NCBI RefSeq assembly: GCF_963678975.1
Contig: NC_089281.1
Coordinates: forward strand, 12,081,818-12,145,817
From: Dysidea avara
Lineage: Eukaryota > Porifera > Demospongiae > Dictyoceratida > Dysideidae
Reading direction: 5' to 3'
DNA: 64,000 nucleotides
Each line of letters begins with the position of its first letter. The first letter of the stretch is position 1. This document shows positions 13,467 through 22,936 of the stretch, one piece after another. Both the position numbers and the translations under genes were made by a program. Below the pieces are notes generated by a model. It made no database searches. It worked only from the letters and a program-made list of their open reading frames with translations, and had not been told where the DNA came from.

Positions 13467-14172
13467 GTATGTGTCCATGTAATCTATTTTTAGTTGTAGA
13501 ACCAACTGGTAAGATTAGTTTGGCTATAGTGTGTTCACGTTGAGCTGAATCCTGAAAAACGGCTAAAAATTAAAAGTGGATTTTTTCTCAACGGAGTTAA
13601 CATTTCAGCCAACCAGATGATTATTGGTAACAGCAAAGGTGTCAACAACAGACACGTACGGTTTGGCTCCATTACAAGTTTGGGAAAGGGCTGTAATGGA
13701 CACTGTACTTATATGGCTTCCCCATAGGAAATGTAATGTGAAAATTTTGATTGACCATAAATATTATGTCTAACATTTGAACAACAAGATTTTGAAACAT
13801 TTTTAGCGGGTCAAGCAGTACTACAAATGTGCCAAATTTCAAGATCGTGTGTAATTGCATCCATGAGTTATTAAATGTTTTTCAGGGTTCAGCTGAACGT
13901 GAACATACTATAGTTTTAGTGATTTACAATGTCACATGATCAGTTGTGTGGGGTTGTTTTTATAACATTCCTTGCATACTATGTATTTGCCCAATGATGC
14001 ACACAACTGTATACTGCATGAGATACAGTAAACTTGATACAGTTATGCAAAACAATTATGTAAGAAATGTGACAAAAACAGCCCCACTCAGACTAGCATG
14101 ATTGTGACATTGTAAATAACTAATCCTAACCAGTTGGTTCTGTGGCTAGAAATAGGTTACATGGACACATGA
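13467..14172. mobile_element. Foldback (long inverted repeat) element carrying a nested MITE
   Basis: The outer arms are inverted: GTATGTGTCCATGTAATC near 13469 matches the reverse complement near 14155-14172. The match continues through GAACCAACTGG, TTACAATGTCAC and GGGGCTGTTTTT. The left arm is interrupted by a separate element (13520-13915), so it runs 13467-13519 plus 13916-13985. The right arm is about 14055-14172. No coding capacity is visible. Confidence 0.75.
13520..13915. mobile_element. Nested 396-bp MITE inside a foldback arm
   Basis: The terminal inverted repeats CTATAGTGTGTTCACGTT (left) and its imperfect partner ending GAACATACTATAG (right) continue into TGAAAAAC. The flanks repeat TTAGT (13515-13519 and 13916-13920). 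The intact opposite arm of the host foldback (14121-14135) shows the uninterrupted sequence, which confirms the insertion. The 62-codon minus frame inside has no recognisable similarity. Confidence 0.75.
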
Positions 14173-14985
14173 AATTTAAGTAGTTTGGGAACACAAGATA
14201 ACGCTTAAGCAATAATACTAGGAAATACAATATAACTTAAATCATCACCTACGTATGCTTGTGCGCATGAAAAATACACCATTCAGGGGATGTCTCAAAG
14301 CACTCAGCTTTGCCTTGTGCTACATTAACCTCCCTCATGCTGTATACTTCTGTATGCATGGGTGCGGTGCTTATGGGCAGTACAATTATGTGAATAATTG
14401 GCTGTACAGGCACTTTGATCTCTTCCATGCAAAGTACAGTATAGAATCCACAAAGAATTGAGTATTTTTTTGCATGTCATTGTAATAGCATGTGTTATGC
14501 TGAAGTATGATTTTTCCATCCAACTCTTTGGTTATATGTTAGACGCTATCTGTGTAGTTAGTGGTGTGAAAAACCAGTAACTTATACTAAATAGCCCATA
14601 CAAACCCTTTTGGAGTACACAGGTGCTAAGCACCGTGACAGAGAAAAGTATCTATCCATGTGATCGTGACAGTGGCAGTAGAGCAGGCCAGAGAGAAGGG
14701 GGCAACTTTGACATTTGACAATGAAAGGCATAAATCATGGGTGCCATTTAAGCCAGGAATTTTTTTATATTAATTTTTAAGAGCACACTTCATAAGTAAG
14801 AGTCATCAAATATTCCTATTCTGTTAGAGTGGTGTACCGCCTCCTTTGTTGCAAGCATTGAGCAATAAAGGTTTTTAGTTTGGTTTGATTATAACTCAGA
14901 CTTTTTTGGGAGGGGATGCACTTTTTTAAACAAGTAAGATTTAAGATGTTTTGGAATAGATGTCACTCCTTTTTGGGCATCAAGA
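14173..14985. other. Intergenic sequence, no gene seen
   Basis: AT-rich DNA with only short chance frames on both strands. No repeat with clear ends and no RNA gene. Confidence 0.45.
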
Positions 14986-15837
14986 GTACATCAAGACACA
15001 TGGTAGTGTGTCGTGTGGCCCAAGAAGCCGGCACGTAACACCCGTGAGTATATTGACAGGAAGAAAGAAAACACAATTTTCGCACCTCCGTAGCTCTGTG
15101 CTGCCTTGATGAAACAAGACGATTTTTGCTGTGGACACTCCATCCACTTTCAGCACTCCACATTCCAAATTAGAGCAAAATCGCTTCAAGCGTTCCCGAG
15201 ATATGTGACTTCAAAAATTGGCTTAGTTTCTTCGTTTTTTTTTTCTTTTTCTTCTTATTTTTCTTCCTCTTTTCGCACACTTACAAAACTGCTATAAAAA
15301 GCGAACGCTATATCTGATTGCCTTGAAATTTGGCACACAGAACGGGGGTATAAAGGTGCATCTCTGTACCAACTTTGGCTAGGATACGATAAACAGGAAA
15401 AGAGTTATGATCGATTATTCACGAAAAATAACACCAATATGTTGTCACGCCTACAGGGTAAACCGCGTATGGGAAGAAGCTGAAAATCGGTGGATGAATA
15501 GGTTAACTATTGAATCTCAAACCTTTTGTGGTTTGAAAGAAACCGAGCTAAAAACCAGGACGATACAACGAAAAAACCAACAGTGTGTAACAATTACGCA
15601 ATCGAGATTAGCTAATAAAAAAAGCGACTACTTGCCACGCCTACCAGATAAACCGCTAGGGCAAATGCTTTGAAAATCGCTGTATAGAAGGAGTAATCAT
15701 CTTAGAAAGGCTCTTCAATGGTGTAGAGGAATCAGACTTAAAGCCACGGAGTTATAACACGAAATCCAATTTGGTGCAGCAAGTGCGAGATCAAGATACT
15801 CTAATAGAGCAGTCATCCTAATAGAGCAGTCATCCTG

Positions 15838-16675
15838 AAGAGAATTCAAGAGATCAGCTAGAAACAAGTAACCTGTATAGAGATCAGCTAGAAACAAGTC
15901 ACCCTGTAGAGAGATCAGCTAGACGAAGTTTCCCTGTAGAGAGTTCTACTACAAACAAATCACCCGGTAGAAAGATCAGCTAGAAGAAATTACCTTGTAG
16001 AGAGTTCAGCTACAAAGAAACCATCATGTAGAGAGTTCAGCTGCAAACAAAACACCTGTAGAGAGTTCAGCTACAAACAAATCTCCCTGTAGAGAGACCA
16101 GCTAGAAGAAGTTTCCTTGTAGAGAGTTCAGCTACAAACAAATCACACTGTAGAAAGATCAGCTAGAAGGAGTCACCTTGTAGAGAGTTCAGTTACAAAG
16201 GAACCATCATGTAGAGAATTCAGCTACAAACTAGTGACCTTGTAGAGACATCAGCTAAAAGAAATTGCCTTGTAGAGAGTTCAGCTACAAAGAAACCACC
16301 ATGTAGAGAGTTCAGCTGCAAACAAATCACCTGTAGAGAGTTCAGCCACAAACAAATTGCCCTGTAGAAAGATCAGTTAGAAGAAGTTACCTTGTAGAGA
16401 GTTCAGCTACAAAGAAACCATTCTGTAAAGAGCTCAGCTGCAAACAAATCACCTGCACAGAATTCAGCTACAAACAAATCACCCTGTAGAGAGATCAGCT
16501 AGAAGAAGTTACCTTGTAGATAGTTCAGCTACAAACAAATCACCCTGTAGAGAGATCAGCTAGAAGAAGTTACCTTGTAGATTGTTCAGCTACTAACAAT
16601 TCACCCTGTAGAGAGGGCAGCAAGAAGAAGTCACCTTGTAGAGTGTTCAGTTACAAAGAAACCACCATGGAGAGT
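15838..16675. repeat. 31-bp satellite array in copy A
   Basis: A tandem array of roughly 27 diverged units of 30-31 bases. The core is TGTAGAGAGTTCAGCTACAA, followed by a variable tail such as ACAAATCACCC, AGAAACCACCA or AGAAGTTACCT. All frames are interrupted by stops, so it is not a coding repeat. Units differ throughout and have no unique spacers, so it is not CRISPR-like. Confidence 0.9.
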
Positions 16676-16850
16676 TCTGTAATAAATATATGTATTATAT
16701 ATATAATTTGTACATTTACTGATAAAATCAGAAATATTTAAAGTACATCTGCTTCATCTTTTCTTCTTCCTGTGGTAGAGAAAAAAAAGACAGGTTAAAA
16801 AAGTCCCAAAGCTGGCCTATTTGTGGTATACAAATACAAAAAGAAATGAA

Positions 16851-17180
16851 ATCTAATCCAAAACAGCCAAGCTGTAAAAAAAACAGTGCGGCCCTCAAAA
16901 AGTCTATGGTGAAAAAAGATGTGAAATTCAAGGTGGCGGCCAAGAAATGGCTGTGATGGTAGGTTAATGGTAAAAATTTTAATAACAGCAATTTAGGTGA
17001 ATTTTTTGCCAAGACCAAGCGGCACAAAAATTCACCTGAATTGTCATTATTAAAATTTTTACCATTAACCTACCATCATAGCCATTTCTTGGCCGCCACC
17101 TTGGATTTCACATCTTTTTTCACCATAGCCTTTTTGAGGGCTGCACTGTTTTTTTACAGCTTGGCTGTTTTGGATTAGAT
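16851..17180. repeat. Foldback element, copy A terminus
   Basis: Near-perfect inverted arms of about 160 bases. The left arm starts ATCTAATCCAAAACAGCC and the right arm ends GGCTGTTTTGGATTAGAT. The short centre lies around AAGACCAAGCGGCACAAA. A second copy is at 31059-31380 at the end of copy B. The arms could form a long hairpin RNA if transcribed. Confidence 0.88.
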
Positions 17181-17620
17181 AAGTTATTATGAACTCTTGC
17201 TTTTACCTGTCTTATTTTCTTTATTGCAAAAATAACATGGTATCATGCAGTATGATAGTACTGTATATTAAGGATCATGAAGGTTTGGGCTTTTCTGGCC
17301 AAAAAAATCTCCCTAAAACCAGCCTCACAATACCTTCATGGTGCCTTGACAGTATTGGTTAAAAGCCTGGAAGTGCCCTCACTACGACCTGAAAAGCATC
17401 CAAAAAGTTGCTACGAAATTTAAAATAATTATTTAGTGGAATTTCAACTGACTGACTGCCCAACTGATGCTTTTAGACAAACATAACTCAATGATGACTA
17501 ACGCTATGAGCTTGATTTTCCACTGTTTGATGTTGCATTGATACCTTTTGGCATGCCATAGTACATACAATGCATGCTTCATGGAGTTATCTGCGGTCTA
17601 CTTTGTGTCTTGCTAGTAGC
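17181..17620. other. Unassigned sequence between foldback and inverted satellite
   Basis: No gene, RNA or bounded repeat is recognised. Confidence 0.4.
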
Positions 17621-17855
17621 TATACTCTCCACATGATGACTTGTTATGTAGAAGAACTTTCCATGGGGTGACTTATTTGTAGTTGAACTCTCTACACGTT
17701 GATTTGTTTGTTACTGATCTCTCCAGAAGATAACTTTTTATGCAGCTGGATTCTCTCAAGAGTGGCTTGTAACATAGTGGAACTTCCATAGGTTGACTTG
17801 TTTGTAGCCGAACTCTCTATAGGATGGCTTGCTACATAGCTGAACTAGTTAAAAA
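17621..17855 (-). repeat. Degenerate satellite units in inverted orientation
   Basis: Several units of the 31-bp family occur as reverse complement, for example TTTGTAGTTGAACTCTCTAC (about 17669) and TTGTAGCCGAACTCTCTATA. They are much more diverged than the arrays at 15838 and 27117. This is an old third array facing the other way. Confidence 0.75.
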
Positions 17856-18420
17856 GCTTTCCTGTTGGAAACCATTGAATTTTTAGGATATATTCTTCAT
17901 CATACTGTTTGTATTAAACTGTAACTACCCAGGGTTGAGCACGATTGCAGGGAAGGCTGGAAGCATATTGATGCAGTCAAGAGAATTTATAACTTCCTCT
18001 AGTTGCAATGGTTGTATACAACTAGTGGACTGGACTGGTGGACTGGATTACTGAACTCAGTTTTTTTTTCTTTTTCAGCACATATTTAGCCAACTGGTTG
18101 TTGCTATTGCTACACTGAATACAGACTATGCAGGTGGATCTGTCTACTTGGCACTGCCTGTTCATATTAGTTAGTATTGTGTGTAATTAGCATAACAATT
18201 TAGTTGAGCAGGTATCATTAGCTAATCAGTCTTGAATTCTGAGCAGCAGTTGTTAGCTACATCACTGACTTTATATTTAATGATGAAAGATCCATTTACC
18301 ATTTTATAATTAAATGTCTCTCGCTTGGCATAATCTTCATTGTAAGACTGCCATTCTTCTTGATTTGATTAATTGATTTGATTGATTTGTTACTGGGGTA
18401 GACAGTTTACGCTGATATTA
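17856..18420. other. Intergenic sequence with a short dispersed repeat
   Basis: Contains TTGCAATGGTTGTATACAAC and GTGGACTGGACTGGTGGACT (about 18003-18060). These recur inverted at 31682-31735, so a dispersed repeat is present. Otherwise nothing is recognised. Confidence 0.5.
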
Positions 18421-18731
18421 TCCCAGCAGTGGCGGAGGAAATAGTTGATATGAGAGAGGGGGAGCTGATTGGAGTATAGAGTCCCTGGCAGCAGGGGGTC
18501 TGGGTGGTGCAGCCTCCCAGAAGCTGTAGCCATTTTTGCTTTCACAATGTCTCAAAGTTCATTTATAGCAATTTTATAGGTCTAAAACACCAACTTTTAG
18601 GCAAAACTATATATCTATTTGCCAGTTAAAAAATTTTTTGGCAAAGCTTTTAGCTGTTGACTACAGGGTTAATGAACATATAGCATTTATAAGCAGTACA
18701 AAACAGCCTATATAACCACCTGGAAATACTT

Positions 18732-18796
18732 GACACAGTGGTAAGACACCAACTCTTAAGGTAAGATGTACCTGGTTCGATTCCTGCTGTAGGCAA
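18732..18796 (+). repeat. tRNA-Lys-like, SINE-type sequence
   Basis: Resembles a tRNA body: an A-box-like GTGGTAAGACACC, an anticodon-loop-like CTCTTAA with CTT at 18755-18757 (lysine), and a B box GGTTCGATTCC at 18774-18784. A T-rich run follows (pol III stop-like). The acceptor and D-arm pairing are poor, so a tRNA-derived SINE or pseudo-tRNA is more likely than a working tRNA. Confidence 0.55.
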
Positions 18797-19056
18797 GCAT
18801 TTTTTATTTTTTTAAAGCTAATTTTAGAAACCTGTTTTTATGAAAGCCTTGACTGCTCTATTAGGGTATTTGAGCGTTCTATTAGAGTATATTGATCTTT
18901 ATCACGGTTTTCAGCCCCACTCCAAGAAGGATAATTTCAGCGTGATATCACCTACCCTCCACTGTCTATGTATCCCAGGGAATTGTGAAACATTGCAGCT
19001 CCAGAGCATACGTACAATTTACAACTTATATACATATACATACAAAAAACTTATAA

Positions 19057-19790
19057 CTAAAAAGTAAAGTAGTAATCATTTGTCCAGCCATTACAATCAT
19101 GATTATCTATTATAAAACAAGTTAATTGAGTCAGATTCATGATTTGGTGGGGTAAACTATTCCAGTCATTAATGGTCTTAGGAAAGAATCTCATCTGGTA
19201 ATATGTTGTTGATGACCATGGTACCACATAGTGGAGTTGGTGGTAATAGCGGGTGCTATAAGTAGAAGTGAGGTGATGGTAGTGTTGTGGGGTGTCAATT
19301 AATGTAGTTTTGTTAACAAGGTTATAAAACATAATTAGTCTGCTGTGTATGCGATGTTGTTCTAGTGAAGGCCAGTTTAATATAGATGACATTCGGATAC
19401 ACTATTTGTTAGACGATAGCCACCCATAACCCATCTAGCTACTCTTCATTGAATCTTCTCAAGGTTATTGATCAAATATTGTTAGTATGAGTCCCAGATT
19501 ATTGCCGCATATTCAAGAACAGTTCCTACAAGAGTAAAGTAAGTAGACTCTTTAACTTCTTTAGTGCATTTGTGCAATGTTCATTTGATGCTTTAGTTAC
19601 CTTGTTCACTTTAAGTTGGATGTGGTGAAGTTTGATGCCTAGGTAGTCATGTTGATCTGTAATGTCTATTGGGTGCTCATGAGTATAGTAGACTGTGTGG
19701 GTAGAAATCATTGTCACACATTTCTCAATATTCAATTTCATCTGCCAAATATCTAATCCAAACTTCATGATTTTTCTAGAAAATAAATTC
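19057..19790 (-). pseudogene. LINE reverse transcriptase, C-terminal part
   Basis: Reading the minus strand from 19770 gives WQMKLNIEKC, then YLGIKLHHIQ, LEYAAIIWDSY, LEKIQ and RVARW. The end is SYHQLHYVVP-like followed by FFPKTINDWNSLP. This is the usual order of thumb and C-terminal blocks in CR1/L2-type non-LTR retrotransposons. At least two in-frame stops (near 19460 and 19430) show decay. It belongs to the same remnant as the pieces at 20008 and 20258-22150. Confidence 0.8.
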
Positions 19791-20007
19791 AGGGGGGGGG
19801 GCAATCCGAGTTTTTCAGAAATTGAGGGGGGGGCAGAACTTAAATTAGGCTAAATTTGTATTATTGTAGCTAGCTAGCCATCGACTAAATTTTATGATTT
19901 CAAATCAATTTATCATTGTTTCATCATTGGGCTGGTTGAGGCAGAGTTCAGGGGAGGGAAAAATGCCCCCTTTGCCCCCCCCTCCCCCTCTAGAAAAATC
20001 CCTGTAA
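19770..20007. mobile_element. Small G/C-tract MITE-like insertion at the LINE breakpoint
   Basis: TTTTTCTAGAAAATAAATTC plus a G tract at the left is mirrored by a C tract plus CTCTAGAAAAATCCCTG at the right. These are imperfect inverted ends of a small non-coding element. It lies exactly between the minus-strand and plus-strand parts of the broken LINE reverse transcriptase. Confidence 0.55.
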
Positions 20008-20283
20008 ATGGATTACTACTTGACTTACCTTCAGAACTCAAAGAGTTTCTGTTGAAGGATATACATCTAGCCCAAAGCAAATCTTGTCACGAGTTCCCCA
20101 AGGCACTGTCCTTGGACCTCTTATGTTTCTACTGTACATTAATGACGTAGACACTAACATTGCTTCCACCATTCGCCTTTATGCCGATGACTATGTTCTA
20201 TATAGAATAATTAAGTCACCTCAAGACCACCTTATATTACAACAAGATTTGCACAAACTAGCTCAATGGACGAATACCATATG
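20008..20283 (+). pseudogene. LINE reverse transcriptase core, inverted fragment
   Basis: The plus strand encodes WITT-stop-LTFRTQRVSVEG, SRVPQGTVLGPLMFLLYIND and RLYADDYVLYR, ending HKLAQWTNT. This is the palm of a non-LTR reverse transcriptase including the catalytic YADD. It lies in the orientation opposite to the rest of the element, and its end (QWTNT) is close to where the minus-strand fragment resumes (WQMKLN). An in-frame TGA in its first few codons marks decay. Confidence 0.85.
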
Positions 20284-20983
20284 AGAAATGATTCAGCTCA
20301 TCTAAAATTTTGTTGATGTTAGTCTTGTGGCATTGATACACTTTTCTGAGTTGCTTAGTTGGAGGAGCAGTTGAAAAGAACTGGATTTTGAAGGAGACTG
20401 TGTCATGGTCTGAGATGCCTGGAATGACATTGGTATCACTGATTAGTTCAGGTTGGAAGGTAAATACTAGGTCTAATATGTGGTTGTTCCTGAGGGACAA
20501 ACTGTTTGAGTCCAAAATCATTAACAGTTTCAATAAAGAGATAATAATATTATTAACATCATTTCCATATGTGGGACTTGTTTGGATACATCCTACACCT
20601 TCCCACTGTATAGCAGGGAAATTGAAATCTCCAGCATTTATAAATGGTCTGGCAATTTGTTGAGTGTGTATGAGTTCAGAAATGGGACCAGTTAAATTAT
20701 TTGGAGGTCTATAGAATGAACATACAAAGACTGGTTTGGAGTTACTGATGCAAAGCTTGGCCCATACCAATTCAGCATCACTGCTCAGAGATGACTCTTC
20801 AATCAATGGGATGTTGCTTTTAAAAGCTATAAATACACCACCACCACCACCTCCTTCATTACGGTCTTTCCTTATAACAGTAAAATTAGTTGGAAATACT
20901 TCAGGATATGAGTATGTGCTATTAAGATGAAATTCACAACCGATGATGATATCTGCACTGTGTTCATTGATGAATGCTTGCAA
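20258..20983 (-). pseudogene. LINE apurinic-type endonuclease domain
   Basis: A 241-residue open frame containing DIIIGCEFHL, VFVCSFYRPPN, INAGDFNFPAIQW, LDLVFT and ISDHDTVSFKI. These are the catalytic blocks of the exonuclease/endonuclease/phosphatase fold found at the N-terminus of LINE ORF2. The frame stops where the inverted fragment begins, so the reverse-transcriptase fingers that should follow are missing. Confidence 0.85.
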
Positions 20984-21144
20984 TAGTCCTTGTTTAGCTA
21001 GGCTTCTGATGCTGCAGCAGTTTGATTATTATTGTTATGTACATGATTATCAGTGCAAGAGGCAGGATTTAAGTACCTCTCTGCACTATCTTGCCATTAA
21101 TTGGCAGTTCATGCCTTTAGCTATCAGCCACCCTACTCTAATCG

Positions 21145-22150
21145 CTAATCATCATTGTCAGTCTTGTAATCAACTATATTTGTACATGTATGGTGTGGTT
21201 GTAAAACTAATAATTTTCTGTCATCCTTATTTAAGTTTGCCAGTTCCTCTCTCAGCTGTTTGGTTTTCTTTTGCTCTGCAGGTGTTAAGTCAGGTGAAAT
21301 AAAGATTCTCTTTACATGAGGTGGGTTATTTTCTTTATGCAGGTGAATTTTGTTATGAAGCATGGCTCTTTTGTCTTCAATACTTGATACAGAAATTTTG
21401 AGAAGGTGGGGTTTTGTTCCTTGGGTTTTTTTGCCTAACCTTACAGCATTGGTGATCATGTATTTTGTGCCTAGATGGTCTTGAGGATGGAAGCAACTTT
21501 CACAATGTTGTCCTGTTTGCTTGTTTGTGGGGAATCTGATGTAGATTCTTCAACATTATGAACAACTAGATTCAATTGCCTTTCTTTCTCATGTTGTTCA
21601 GAAAGGAATTTTGAGGTGAGTTGTACAAGCGAGTCATTGTTTTGAGATAAGCTTGCTGCAGTGGTTGTTTGAGATGCGTTTCCTTCAGAAGCACTAGGAA
21701 TTGTAGTGGAGATTTCTGTGTTAAAGATGTTTTGTGCTCTGTTAGTAAGGATTCTAATGATTTTCGTAAGGAATCAAATTGTGTCTCAACTCTGGTAGCG
21801 GTATCACAAAGTTTACGTTCAGAACACTGTATTTCAGTTACAGATTTCTTGATGGTTGTGACTTTAGATTCAACCAGTGCTTGGTTGTCATAGTACTTAA
21901 GTGCAGTAGGTAATGCTTGCAAACAAGTATTACAGAAAAACACAACATTATGGGTTACCTCTGATAAAGCTGTGCATAGGTCCTTACTCATTTTGGCACA
22001 GTCAGCATGCTGGCAGCCTTCACACCAGTACATTTTAAGACATTATCGCTAGCTGGCTGTTCGCAGATGAGACAGTCAGTCTCTTTGGTTTTCTTGGAGT
22101 CTTTACAAGCTGGCAAGATTGCTGGCTTGCCATTATTTCTGTGAGATCTC
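21145..22150 (-). pseudogene. LINE ORF1 remnant (PHD-like finger and RRM-like domain)
   Basis: The minus strand from about 22135 encodes DCLICEQPASDNVLKC. After a frameshift it continues as YWCEGCQHADC, ending VVFFCNTC, which is a PHD-like cysteine/histidine pattern known from CR1-type ORF1 proteins. After a Lys/Glu-rich middle, AVRLGKKTQGTKPHLLKIS and RIFISPDLTPAEQKKTKQLR match the usual ORF1 C-terminal nucleic-acid-binding domain. Frames are broken, so the element is dead. Confidence 0.75.
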
Positions 22151-22936
22151 ACGAGCCTGCAGCAATGCTGGACCAGATCAATACTTATGTAATATGGTGA
22201 CCACCACAGATCTTAGTGACGGTTTAAAGGACTTGCCTTAATAAGTACTGTTATCAGTCACAGTGACGAACACCATGGTACAACAGCGTGAGTGTTTTTT
22301 GACGAAGGATCACAAATACTGCTAGGGAGAATTTGTCTAGCTGGTGTTGTTTGGAGAAGCAAAGGGAACGTGGGATGAAATATATTGCATCAAACTATTC
22401 TTATCATGGAGTATCAAGACACACGGTAGTGTGTCGTGCGGCCCAAGAAGCCGGCGCGTAACACCCGTGAGTATATTGACAGGAAGAAAGAAAACGCAAT
22501 TTTCGCACCTCCGTAGCTCTGTGCTTCCTTGATGAAACAAGACGATTTTTGCTGTGGACATGCCCCCCAACTGCAGCACTCTACATTCCAAATTTGAGCG
22601 AAATCGCTTCGCGCGTTCCCGAGATATGCGACTTCAAAAATTGGCTGAGTTTCTTCGTTTTTTTTTTCTTCTTCTTCTTCTTCTTATTTTTCTTTTTCTT
22701 GTCGCACACTTACAAAAACTGCTATAAAACTCGAACGCGTTATCCGATTGCCTTGAAATTTGGCACACAGAAGGGGGGTATAAAGGCGCATCTCGGTACC
22801 AACTTTGGCTGGAATACCATAAACAGACAAAGAGTTATGAGCAATTACGCACGAAAAATAACACCAATATGTTGTCACGCCTACAGGGTAAACCGCGTAT
22901 GGGAAGAAGCTGAAAATCGGTGGGTGAATAGGTTAA

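Larger units (their letters stand above)
14986..17180. repeat. Composite repeat, copy A
   Basis: About 2.2 kb homologous in order to copy B (22410-31380). It starts at ATCAAGACACATGGTAGTG. A non-coding head includes TGTTGTCACGCCTACAGGG and a diverged internal repeat of the same block (15634). Then come paired CTCTAATAGAGCAGTCAT motifs, a 31-bp satellite array (15838-16675), an AT-rich spacer and a terminal foldback (16851-17180). It holds the intact sequence at both sites where copy B has insertions: TAA at 15504-15506, and TATATG near 16687. No protein is encoded. Confidence 0.8.

Noticed and set aside
18732..18796. Functional tRNA-Lys gene
   Set aside because: Acceptor-stem and D-arm pairing look poor, so a tRNA-derived repeat is the safer call.
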